Shown here one piece after another: positions 1 to 9,802 of a stretch of 64,000 nucleotides of DNA. The notes under the pieces were generated by a model. The model was not told the DNA's origin, made no database searches, and saw nothing but the letters and a program-made list of their open reading frames with translations. Source of the DNA: Selaginella moellendorffii (taxonomy: Eukaryota; Streptophyta; Lycopodiopsida; Selaginellales; Selaginellaceae); contig NW_003314298.1 of assembly GCF_000143415.4 (NCBI RefSeq), positions 65,561 to 129,560 of the forward strand, in the 5' to 3' direction. Within the stretch, counting starts at the first letter, position 1. Every line of letters begins with the position of its first letter. The translations under genes were made by a program, and so were the position numbers.

Positions 1-878
1 TTATCTCACTAGCCTCACCTCCTTCAGGACTTCCCCTTTGAGTGCTACCTACCTTTCCCAAAGTTTAGTGGAGCAAATACTCAATGCCAAAATAAGTTCC
101 CCTTTACATTTGTCCAGTGATTCCTAGACAAGCTTTAACACTACCTAGTTAGCCAATCTAGCTTTGGTAATCCTCCATTGCACCACCATTCCCTTCTCGG
201 CTTATAGTTTAAGGACGTCTCAGAGTGGGTCGTGGTCCGAAAAGGTGGCAAATGCAGGTTATGTTTTGGGCCCCCCACCATCTTGTCAGCCTAGTGGAGG
301 CGTAAATCCTGTCCAAGTGTGCTTAGCACCTCGTTAATTGCCATCTTGTGAATGGATGGGAATGAGCAGCATGCTGGAAGTTTAGGATTCCCAAAGCTTC
401 CACTAGCACTGTCCAACTCTTCCACTCTCACCCCTGAATGGTTTTCAGTGAACCTCAATGGTCACTCAAATCCTCAACCATGTTGAAATCTCCTACCAAG
501 TCTCCTACCATGAGCCACTCATCCACTCTTTGAGTGCTCTGCTGTTTTGGGCCCCTACCCCTAACTTTCCCCTCCCTCCCAGCCACTCTTGGCACCACCA
601 AAAGATCTCAGGTGAGCTGCTTCCATCCAAGTCGCCCTTTCCCTCCTTGAGAAAGAAACATCTTTGCTGCATCTAGGAAAAAGCACACCAGCAGGATGGT
701 GGTCATGGAAGTTAAAATCCTGGATGAAGTGCTTCTTGGAAGATTTTCTGGATGCCATTAAAAACTTTGCCTTTTGAGCATCGGTCTGGCCAGGAGAATC
801 AAGCAAGCATCGCCTCCATCACCATTTTTTAGTCGACTGTAATTAGTTTTTCTTGCATAACCATCCTATGCTAGCCTG
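1..878. other. intergenic, no gene seen
   Basis: I see no conserved protein, RNA gene or clear repeat here. Short open frames on both strands (for example 458-676 and 561-806) have no family features and no splice-consistent extension. The part next to 879 must hold the 3' UTR of the EF-hand gene, which runs leftward into this stretch. Confidence 0.5.
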
Positions 879-2330
879 TTAGCGGAACTCGTCATGGTCT
901 TGATACTCTTCATGGGAATCCTGTGGCGTGAAGGCTGTGCTGTAGAAGACGTAAGGATGTTCTAGCATCTCATGCAAAGTCAGCACCCCGTCCTTGTTCT
1001 CGTCTGCCTGGACACAGCATGCAATAGCATTACGTTCTGCACCAATTCCCAGCACAACAAGCCCACACACCTGCTGTACCAAGTACTCAGCTTGCTGCCG
1101 GGCGTAAAAGCTTTCTCCTGGATGAAGCTTCCCCATTATTGGCTCCAGCTCGTCTTCCGTGAGGAACCTGCATCAGGGCGATCAAAAAACAAGATGATGT
1201 AGCTACAGTAGCTGCTTGTTACCCGTCCATGTTCCTGTCCAGCTCCTTAAACTTGTCGCGTCTGTCAGTAACATCGTGTCCCTGGTGTAGATGGCTGAGG
1301 TCCTCCCCGTAATACCTGAGGACGTCGTACACATGATCAAACTCATCCAGGCTCAGCTTCCCATCCTTGTCGTGGTCACTCTCCCTGACACCAGAAAGAC
1401 GCACGCAACAAAGTAAGAAGAAGCAGGCCCGCAGGGGAATGGAGGCGCACCCACCGTATCTGCTCGCGGCGCAACCAGTGGTGCAGCTTGGGATTACGGC
1501 TGTCTTCTGGGTGCAAGAAGCTGCCAAGATGGTTTTGTTATAACATGACACACAAAGAGGCTGTTAAAGATGCACGAGAAGCATACTCGTTAAACTCCGT
1601 GTGGTTGAGGAAGCCGTCGCCGTTGGCGTCAGCCATGTCGAAGTGTTCCTTCCACCAGCCTGGCTCGCCATGATCGGTGCTAGCGTTCACTGGAGCGGAC
1701 GGGAGGTTCCTTAGAGCTAGTAAAATTAGCACAGAGGGGCTTACCGAGGGCCTCGGCGGACAGGTGAGGGAGATAGTCGAGCAGAGATACGAGGCCGTCC
1801 TTGTTCCTGTCGCGCATCTCAAACTCCCTGTCGGTGCGCTGCTTGCTCAGCTTGCGAGCCTGCTGGACGTGCCAGTCCTGCAGCTCGCCCAGGCTCACCA
1901 CGTTGTCCCTGGGATCCGTGTCCAAGAGAGGGAAAAGGAGCTCCAGCCGGTGTGAGATGTTAAACTGGTGCTCGTCGTTGAGGTAGTCGTCTTCGTCACC
2001 CTCATGGCCATCCCAGTGGCTGGGCTGCTCTTCGTGACCCTGGGCATGATGCTGACCATCGTGCGTCGCCCCCGTCTCATTCCACGACTTGTACAGCTCC
2101 TGGAAGTGGTCCCGTTCCCAATCCCTGTTCTCCCTCAGCCACTCGAGCCGCGCAACCACCGGATCGAACGCCACGCTCTCGTGGTGACTGGCATTGGCCT
2201 TGGAGGCCAGTGTGCTGCGAACGATGAGCCGGCGACCTAGGCCGTGCCTGCGGGGATCTTTCTTGGAGAAGATGAACAAGGACAGGAAACCCAGCACCAA
2301 CAAGGTGTAGACGATGCTCGCACGCACCAT
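879..2330 (-). CDS. CREC-like six EF-hand calcium-binding protein of the secretory pathway
   Basis: Six exons on the minus strand (2330-1745, 1689-1587, 1520-1455, 1384-1223, 1167-1071, 1007-879) give 380 residues; introns are 55-70 nt and all phases agree. The N terminus starts MVRASIVYTLLVLGFLSLF, a signal peptide or signal anchor. EF-hand loops follow in order: DTDPRDNVVSLGE, DRNKDGLVSLLD, DANGDGFLNHTE, DHDKDGKLSLDE, DRNMDGFLTEDE and DENKDGVLTLHE. Six EF-hands after a secretory leader is the layout of the CREC family (reticulocalbin, calumenin) and of plant proteins of the same plan. The C terminus is HDEFR; calumenin ends HDEF, so an ER or Golgi retention role is plausible but the extra Arg is untested. 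The expected role is low-affinity Ca2+ binding in the ER or Golgi lumen. Stop and start of neighbouring genes lie close, with only about 100 bp to the SNRNP25 stop. Confidence 0.88.
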
Positions 2331-2431
2331 CTTCGGAGACCTACCTCGACCTCGAGAGTTCCGATGTGTTTCATTAGGGCAAGCCCAGCGATCTAGGCCT
2401 GGCTAGCAAGGAAATGGTCAACAGCGTCTCT

Positions 2432-3049
2432 CTATCGCCAAACGCGTCGCCTCTTTGCACGGGAATGGAGACCAGCTTCCCTGGACGTGACGTGAGCTTC
2501 GAACCGGATCTGATCAGGGAATTCTCTCAGCTGTACACTCTCTCTTTTTCACTTTACCTGGTCACGGTCCCTGACACCCACATCCCTCAAGACGGTCGAA
2601 TCGCCCACGAGTTTGACATTCCCATGGCAAAGGCAGAAGCTCCCCCACACATGCCTCCTGGAAGGTCAGCCAGCCATCGCTCCAATCCCGATCACAAAAG
2701 AAGAGAAAACTGCGTACCACGAGAAATGCCGGTGCCCCAGCTCTTGTTCCTCCAGCTCGTTGATTCTCTTGGTGATTGCAGCCTTCAAACTTCGCACAGT
2801 CGCAGTGGGTGGGGCAAGCACATCTGACCACCACAAATCGTCATATTGGCTTGTAGCAATTGACGTACCAAAGGAGGAGGCGTCCATTCTAACCACTGAC
2901 AGGCGCATTGCATTCCCCAGCTCCGCGCTGACGAGCGCGTCCACGGTCGCAAGGTCCGGGTTGTGTGGCACATCCGGCAGCAGGAGAGGGTCCTGGGCAA
3001 GCGTGCTCAAAAGCGCCGCGTAGTGGGATGTGCTGTGCTGCTCCTCCAT
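2432..3049 (-). CDS. SNRNP25: U11/U12 small nuclear ribonucleoprotein 25 kDa protein
   Basis: Four exons (3049-2869, 2823-2718, 2657-2558, 2509-2432) give 154 residues. The introns are 45, 60 and 48 nt and the phases join cleanly. The ubiquitin-like core is recognisable across the junctions: VDALVSAELGNAMRLSV, then the joined LKAAITKRINELEEQELG, GHRHFSW, RHVWGSFCLC and KLVGDSTVLRDVGVRD. These match the order of conserved blocks in the 25K subunit of the U11/U12 di-snRNP, which takes part in recognition of the 5' splice site and branch site of minor (U12-type) introns in the nucleus. The first and second introns would be missed by a plain open-frame search because they are short and partly open. 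The last exon (QIRFEAHV onward) is the least certain; an alternative is a stop soon after DRDQVK at the unspliced donor. The start codon lies 61 bp from that of the oppositely transcribed oxidoreductase gene. Confidence 0.85.
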
Positions 3050-3110
3050 CTTCTAAAAACAAGTAGCCCTAGGTAAACGTGTGACATATAGGAGAAGATA
3101 AGTATCGAGT
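3050..3110. promoter_or_regulatory. compact bidirectional promoter/5' UTR interval
   Basis: Only 61 bp separate the start codons of the divergent SNRNP25 and quinone oxidoreductase genes. Both core promoters and both leaders must lie in this interval or overlap the coding sequence of the opposite gene. I see no clear TATA box on either strand. If the oxidoreductase starts at 3129 rather than 3111 the interval is 79 bp. Confidence 0.55.
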
Positions 3111-4372
3111 ATGGAGATGCAAGGATCGATGCCGGTCATACAATATGTCAAGTTTGGAGGAGATCTGGAGGTATCAAGATCTGTAATCCTTTCAAAATCA
3201 TCACTTCTGCCCTTGGGAATTTGTCTAGAAAGGACATGCACCAGTTCCCTCGCCGGGACCTGGAGAGTTACTTGTAAAGGTCCAAGCTGCAAGCCTCAAC
3301 CCAGTGGACTGGAAAATCCAGCAAGGAAAGTATAAGACCCTCAACATTCCAGCCCAATTCCCCTATATACCATGTAAGCGCAGTTGCCCAGAGTGCTCGA
3401 TGATACACCCACACATCAATTCCCAGGTTCAGATATCAGTGGCGAGGTTGTAAGCCTTGGTCCTGGTGTAACTGGTTTCAGTGTTGGAGACAAGGTTGTC
3501 AGCTATCTAGACCACAAGGTAAATCTTTCTTGTTAACCTGGTGTTTGTGCTTAAAAGCAATCGGTCCAAATGATAATTGCACAACTAGAGAGGAGGTGGC
3601 CTTGCCAAATATGCTTCTGCAGAGGTGCGGTTTACCACAAGAATTCCATCTCAAATCTCGCCGATTGAGGCAGCTGGCCTTCCAATCGCTGGTCTTACAG
3701 CCTTGTACAGCTTGCAAGAGGCCGCGGGCATAGCAATACCAAGCAAAGACTTTCAGGGCACCATTCTTGTCACTGCAGCTTCAGGGGGAGTGGGAACATA
3801 TGCGGTGCAGGTGCGTACTTCAATTCAGATAACCGTATGGTTTACTAGGATTGAGTTCTGTACAAATTGAACAGCTCGCAAAGCTCACTGGTGCTCATGT
3901 GGTGGCTACATGCGGGAGCCGCAACATTGACCTCATCAAAAGCTTAGGTGCTGATGAGGTTCTCGACTACAAAACACCTCAAGGGGCCAAACTCCAGAGC
4001 TCCTCTTGCTCCAAGTTTGATGTCATTATCCACTGCGCTTACCATCGACCGCCCTGGTCCACCTTTGAGCATGTTCTTACTCGCAAGGGGATTGTTGTGG
4101 ACATCACCCCGGCTAGCGAATCTACCACAAGCAGCCTCAAACGCAAATTTGACAAGGCAGTGAAGTTGATCACGAGCCAAGAGGCAATCGGTTCCTTGGT
4201 CCCTTTGTATTTGACCCCTCACACATCGGGTATAGAAGCTCTCGTGGACATGATGCAGAAGGGCAAGTTAAAAACAATCATTGACTCGGTCCATCCGATT
4301 TCCAACGTTACAGCTGCCTGGTTCAAGTGCATGGAAGGCCATGCCACTGGAAAGATTGTTGTCACTCTGTAA
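3111..4372 (+). CDS. CEQORH: NAD(P)H:quinone/enone oxidoreductase, MDR family (ceQORH-like)
   Basis: Five exons (3111-3170, 3229-3373, 3427-3518, 3589-3810, 3875-4372) give 338 residues; introns are 53-70 nt. The protein has the zinc-independent medium-chain dehydrogenase plan. The N-terminal GroES-like domain includes SLNPVDWKIQQG and ISGEVVSLGPGV, and the Rossmann dinucleotide motif AASGGVG is at about residues 162-168. It continues with LAKLTGAHVVATCGSRN, KSLGADEVLDYKTPQGA and a C-terminal GHATGKIVV. These blocks follow the chloroplast envelope quinone oxidoreductase homologue of Arabidopsis closely. That enzyme is NADPH-dependent and, like others in its clade, reduces long-chain alpha,beta-unsaturated carbonyls derived from lipid peroxides. 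There is no obvious cleavable transit peptide, as in ceQORH, which uses internal targeting. The start could be Met 3111 or Met 3129. The symbol denotes homology, not proven orthology. Confidence 0.88.
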
Positions 4373-4583
4373 TATATTACAGCCCTCTTGTGACCAAGTG
4401 TGTAGAAGAGTAGTTGTCAAAAAATCTACACTCAGTATACTTATATTGAGATTTGTAACTAAGACAATATCAAAGACGTTGCCGTCTTCGGATAACAAAC
4501 AGGTCGAAATGAATGGGAAGTACTGACCAAGTTTGAGTTGAACATATGTTGCCAATTCGTCAAACAGGCCTTGGAATCTTGCT

Positions 4584-4590
4584 TATATAA
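4584..4590 (+). promoter_or_regulatory. TATA box of the P450 gene
   Basis: TATATAA sits 70 bp upstream of the P450 start codon, which would put the transcription start near 4615-4620 and leave a leader of about 40 nt. The position leaves no room for an extra upstream coding exon, so it supports the Met at 4660 as the true N terminus. Confidence 0.6.
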
Positions 4591-4659
4591 TACCTACAAT
4601 CGTGCTCTGATCAAAACAGAGAGCTCTAGATCCATCCACCAGAAGAGAGCCATTTAATC

Positions 4660-6180
4660 ATGGTCATGGAGCAAGTCTGCACCAAGCCACAGCTGCCGCC
4701 CCAGCTGCCTCCTTCTCCAACTGGGCTCCCATTCATTGGACATCTGCATCTCTTGGGTAAGCTACCGCATCAATCCCTCCTCAAGCTCGCCCAGCAATAT
4801 GGAGATGTCATGTTCCTCAAGCTTGGTAAAGTGAACACCCTGGTCGTTTCCTCATCCGATAGTGCCAAGGAAGTTCTCAACACCCAGGACCATATTTTTG
4901 GTTCGCGCCCCAAGACGACCTTCAGCGAGACAATCGGCTACGGTGGAGCTGGCCTGGCATTTGCAAACGGAGAAAACTGGAAGAGCACACGGAAGGTGTG
5001 CATGTACGAGGTTCTCACCACCAAGCGTGTGGAATCGTTCCACCCTATCCGCAAGTTCGAGGTGTCGCTCTTCATGAACGAGCTGCTCAAGGCATCGCGA
5101 GAGGGGTCTGCGGTGGATCTGAGCAGCAAGCTGTCGGATCTCACCTTCAATGTCATCTCAACAATGGTGTTGGGTAAGAGCTACTCGGCTAGCGCTCTCA
5201 GTGAGGCCGAGAAGAAAGAGACCATGTTTTTCAAGGAGACCCTCGACGAGGCTGCCATTATGGCTGGCTTCCATGCAGGCGACTACCTACCAATCCCCGA
5301 CTGGATGGATACGCAAGTCAACAAGATCAAGCAGTTGCAGCGGGATCTGGACCAGTTCATCCAGAAGGAGGTTGAATCGCACCGTCAGCGGCGGGATCCT
5401 GGCCAAGCCCCACGGGACTTTGTGGATGTTCTCTTGTCTAACAGCCATATCAGTGACACCTCTATCAAAGCACTGATTGTGGTAAGTGCCGCTGACTTGG
5501 GTTGACTGGCGTTGACATGAATATGTGTTTGTGTACAGGACATGGTGGGTGGAGGGACCGAGAGCTCCGCTGTGTCAGTTGTTTGGGCATTAGCCGAGCT
5601 GATCAAGAACCCACGGCTCATGGAAAGAGCCCAGAGGGAGCTCAAGGAGGTGGTAGGAGAGGATCGAAGCCTGGAAGAATCGGACATTCCCAACCTGCCT
5701 TTCCTGCAGGCGATTGTCAAGGAAACAATGCGCCTGCATCCCCCAGGGCCGCTGCTCATTCCGCACGAGTCAACCGAAGAGTGCGAAATAGGAGGCTACA
5801 CCGTCCCAGCACGCACACGGACAGTGGTCAACATCTACGCCATCGCCAGGGACGAAGACAACTGGGAGGATCCTCTCAATTTTGATCCAGATCGCTTCAT
5901 GGGCAGCAACATCGATCTCAAAGGAAGACACTTTGAGTACCTTCCGTTTGGCTCGGGCCGGAGAATATGCCCCGGGCTCATGCTTGCAATGGCCACGGTC
6001 CAGTTCATTCTGGGCAGCGTGTTGCATGGGTTCAACTGGCGCCTTCCCAGCGGCCAGACAATCGACGACCTCGACATGTCCGAGTCGTTTGGGCTCACCG
6101 TGCCCAAGGCAGTGCCTCTCAAGTTGGTTCCTTCGCCACGCTTGGAGCCACAGATCTATGTCAAGTCGCTGTCCTCCTAA
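4660..6180 (+). CDS. cytochrome P450, A-type (CYP71 clan)
   Basis: Two exons (4660-5481 and 5539-6180) with one 57-nt intron give 487 residues. The intron lies just before the I-helix, the classic phase-0 position of A-type plant P450s. Motifs in order: proline-rich PPSPTGLPFIGHLHLLG, I-helix GGGTESS (about residues 278-284), ExxR helix KETMRLHP (Glu336, Arg339), FDPDRF, and the heme loop FGSGRRICPG with the Cys ligand near residue 418. It is therefore a complete monooxygenase; substrate unknown. Odd point: residues 1-16 before the proline-rich hinge are polar and there is no hydrophobic ER anchor, which plant microsomal P450s normally carry. A polyadenylation-like AATAAA lies at about 6205. 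The next gene starts 60 bp after the stop. Confidence 0.92.
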
Positions 6181-6240
6181 GACAACGGTTTATATCAATC
6201 GACAAAATAAAGAGTCACTTGGTCAAAACGAGATAAAGGC

Positions 6241-7265
6241 ATGTCTTTCGTAGCGAGCCATAGCAGATTCGTGCTGGCTATGGCGCACGTTCCAGATACT
6301 CAAGGCCAGGAGATTTCAGGATCAAGGCGGCAGTTAACACCCCACGACATGTGGGTGTGGAACGATGTGAATCACTGGAAGCATTGGCATGGCATTTGGG
6401 TCATGTGGCAGCCACTCTTGTCCCCTGCGGTGAACAAGGCCAATCGGTGCATAAGGTCGCTGCGTGCTGACAACGAGGAGCGGACGCGGCTCTACCACCG
6501 GAATCAGTGGTTCCCCGTGGAGGATGATGCCAAGACGCCGGGATACACATGGGCGTATGGGCCATGGATCATGGAGGAGGCCACTCACAGCCTACCCAAT
6601 GGTATCTGGCACGGCGACAAGGAGGACTTCCGGATCTTACAGTTTGAGAACGGTGACCTGGGCTGGCTGCAACTAGAGCTCAAGCCAGACGATCCCAACT
6701 GTGTGGTCTTTGGTGAGGTTCACTTCATGCTCCCAGGTGAGTTCTTTCCTATACGTTGTCAAGTCATTGATATGTACGTGTAGATAAGAATGGTAGAGCG
6801 CCCGTCATACTGGGATATGACAAAGACAAGCAGCTGGGAGCGGCCCTCATGCTGGAAGAAACATTAGAGTCGGATGACAAGCCTCCTCCCGCATGGCACG
6901 GCACGGTCTGGGAGCAACCGCGGGCCATGGCGCAACTGGAGCAGAGCCGTGATCCACCGCAAGGGAAGTTCATCGGCAAAGAGACGATACTAACCACGAG
7001 CTTGGTGCAGACCCAAAGGCAGGCCGAGTGGAATGGTTTCACTGGAGGAGTGGGCAACCAAGGCCTAGACAACGAGTACGCTCTTGTTCACATGCCTTAC
7101 AATTTCACAGCATTCGCTCCGGCCAAGCCAGCCATTGGTAAGGAGCATGCTTTTGGGGTGAGCTGGGTTATGAGTGGTGACGAGGTGAGGATGATCTCCT
7201 GGAAGTATGGGGCTGATGGCAAGCTCCAGCATGTCAAGTCGGGCACTTACTATAAAGTGCAGTAA
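6241..7265 (+). CDS. conserved-looking soluble protein, possibly calycin/DUF3598-like
   Basis: Two exons (6241-6736, 6784-7265) with one 47-nt intron give 325 residues from the first Met, or 312 from a second Met at 6280 that has a better start context (GCTATGG). I do not firmly recognise the family. The sequence is rich in Trp and Tyr, with regularly spaced short beta-like segments (HWHGIWVMW, TWAYGPWIMEE, GDLGWLQLELKP, EHAFGVSWV, VRMISWKYGADGKL). It lacks membrane segments and a signal peptide. The GIW opening followed by R-x-x-RAD and a late W-KY block recalls the lipocalin-like DUF3598 barrel of plants and cyanobacteria, but that is a guess. It lies 60 bp downstream of the P450 stop on the same strand, and its stop codon is only 16 bp from that of the convergent protease gene. 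Confidence 0.75.
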
Positions 7266-7281
7266 GAGTGCAACACTAAGT

Positions 7282-9639
7282 TTATGCTTCTGTGCAATCG
7301 TCTTCCAGCTGCATCTCAAGGCTGTCTCCCTTGGACCACAAGGATCCCAGCTCGCCTCTTCGCCACCCTAGAGCAACGATTGTTCCTGGCGTGGCACAAA
7401 AGAGAAACCATCTCTCTCAAAATTTAGAACTTGTAAGCCATACCCAGAGTGCAAGGTACGATGTAGAGGAGGGCAGGTTGTCCATGCCCATGCATCACGT
7501 TCAATGCAACGTCCGTAAGAAACAAACCTGTACAATTTCCACATGACATTGTGTTCACAAAAGCCAGAGTATAATGGATGCTCACCCAGGCCATAGCCTA
7601 TTATCGACCACAAAAAGTAACCATCTCGCAAGCTTTTTCTAGTCACTGTGTCGAACCTGCAATGGTGAGTGTTAAAAAATGACCTCTTGTATTCCCCATA
7701 CCTCAGAGCAAAGGATATTAAAAGCCCTGGAAGTAGTATATCACCAAAGCCTATGATACTGTATCCTCCCCAGGGGTCGTAAATCAGAGGTACTTTAAGG
7801 ACCATTGGTATGCCTTCTCCAGCGGTTTTGTCACCCCGTGCAACCTGTGTGCATGGTTAACAATCCATGAAGATTTGCATCACATACATACCACTATCAT
7901 AACACTTTGTTTGAAAATGAATGGGGAGATAAAAATCCAGAATATGTCGTAGAAGAAAGCGCATCCCAGAAGGACTGCCGACACCTGAGGGTTCCACAGA
8001 GCTCTTAGATAGAGTGTGTGTGTGTGCAACAAGTACTCACCTTTATATTTGGAAGGTGCACAATCTGGAGAACAGTGACAATGAGAGCAATGCCCTGCAA
8101 AAACGTAGAGCCTCACTTAGATACTCATGACTGGGTCAGTATGCCAATTGCACTCACTAGTATATCTTGAGCAATCCACGCAAAGTTTACATGCCGGTAC
8201 ACGGCCCACAGGACAGCGAAGGTGATGCAGAATGGTGACACAAGCATTGAGAGAACTGAGACGCTACCAAAGACGGGAAGGACCACAAACTTTCGGCTTG
8301 TATGCGTAAACCACCTGGAATGGTTGAGCTAAGGCATATGTCAGGCACGAATCTAACTCACCTCGAAAGGAAAGCGACCAAGCAAGTTTGTAGCCCCTGT
8401 GCATACATAAGATGACGAAACTTTAGAACAAAGACACAAGTTTACCTCTACTCCACCAAAACAGAAGATGACGACCAGAAGCGTTAAGAACCATTTGGAC
8501 ATAAAAAAGTAGACGAGGATGAGGAACACCGAAGCAAAAACCGCAAACAGGACTGCCGACGTAACGGTGACATAGAGACCATTGCCGGCTGGAGTCGCGG
8601 CCACCGTGGAGGTGTGAGTAAGCGGAGCGTCTGGAGCGTCCTGCGTCCACCACCCAACCGGGAACTCTAAAACTTAGTTTGCCCGCACACTGTGTACCTT
8701 TAGCCGTTTACAGCGCTCGTGAGCAGCCTCTTTTGCCTCCCAGGCAGACCAGAATGACGCACAGAGGATAGTGCCCATGGCGATGAGCCACAGGCATACT
8801 TCGGCAACATCCACCAGGGGCCTTCCAGGCGAATCCATAATCACCCTGACTGGAACGAAAACATTGCAAAGTTGTGAAAACCATGTAGAGTTTCACCTTT
8901 CTTGTTGGCCTCCAATGCACTCTGGAGGCTGTTGCCTGCAGACATGGGCAAAATGGCTGTGGGGATTTTGATGTCCAAGGATGTGTCATTGTCGTAGCAC
9001 ACCATCTTGTAGAGCTCTGTTTTGTAACGTACCACCACCACCTTGTATGGTCAGGCACGAGTGAGAGTTCCAAGCCTTACCTTCCCTGTCGTTGAAGACG
9101 AGCAAGGCCACAGCGCCGGCAGACTGGGCAACTCGAGCCTTGGTGGTGAAGGAGCAGCCACCCCTCTGGACCAGAGCAGCGCCTTCCAGCTGCACAAACC
9201 ACAGCGCACCAACATTAACATTGCCTTTGAGGCCTGCGTCGGTACCACTTGCCCGCTGAGACGTGTTGACACAGCCATCCGGTGAATCCAGCAGAGCCAG
9301 GGGCAGGAAGTGTTCTTCACGCCCCAGCGTCTTGAAGGAAGCTCCAAACCTGGCACTGATCCCCACATACTCCTTGGATTCCACCGCGTCAATCCAATTC
9401 CTCACCTTCACCTGCCATAACTCTAACACGCCTCACTGCAAGCAAGCAAGCGCGGATCACGTTACCAATTCGAAGTTGTTGTCACAGCCCAGATGCTTGG
9501 GTGCATCCTCGTCATCGTGAGATACATCATTGTCTCCTCCTCCTCCGGTGGCGCCACATCTCGATATTAGCACAAAGAGCACCACCACCAAGACACGAGC
9601 AGCTCCCAGCTTGTTACTGCCCGGCGAAGAGAGCGCCAT
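7282..9639 (-). CDS. signal peptide peptidase-like intramembrane aspartic protease with PA domain (SPPL2-5 type)
   Basis: Thirteen exons give 570 residues: 9639-9466, 9411-9081, 9016-8897, 8849-8698, 8640-8446, 8396-8362, 8314-8158, 8094-8041, 7984-7892, 7844-7702, 7656-7586, 7527-7444 and 7385-7282. Introns are 45-64 nt; one exon is only 35 nt. A signal peptide ([17 protein letters not shown]) is followed by a lumenal PA (protease-associated) domain with [20 protein letters not shown], then about nine membrane segments. Catalytic Asp residues are visible in FFYDIFW (about D419) and GFGD (about D472), and the PAL motif in [10 protein letters not shown] (about 526-528). The family cleaves type II membrane-protein stubs inside the bilayer of endosomes or the vacuole. 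The last exon ([17 protein letters not shown]) was chosen because it extends the family's usual tail; without that splice the frame stops soon after the PAL motif. Confidence 0.92.
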
Positions 9640-9802
9640 TTCTCCGGCCCAAGCCCACTCACGCTCTCACTCTCTGTGAGTTAAGTTACCCGTCCACCTC
9701 CATCCAATGCTTGCTGTCGCCATAGCCGACCCCTCCGTGCCCGTCAACTGACGGGCGTGCCCATCACCGTACGAGGTAAAAAAACATTCTTTAATCAGTA
9801 AG

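Noticed and set aside
7424-7444. Protease stop at 7424-7426 as the gene end
   Set aside because: It lies behind a good donor (CTGGGTATGG); splicing to 7385 restores the [17 protein letters not shown] tail that the plant family has.
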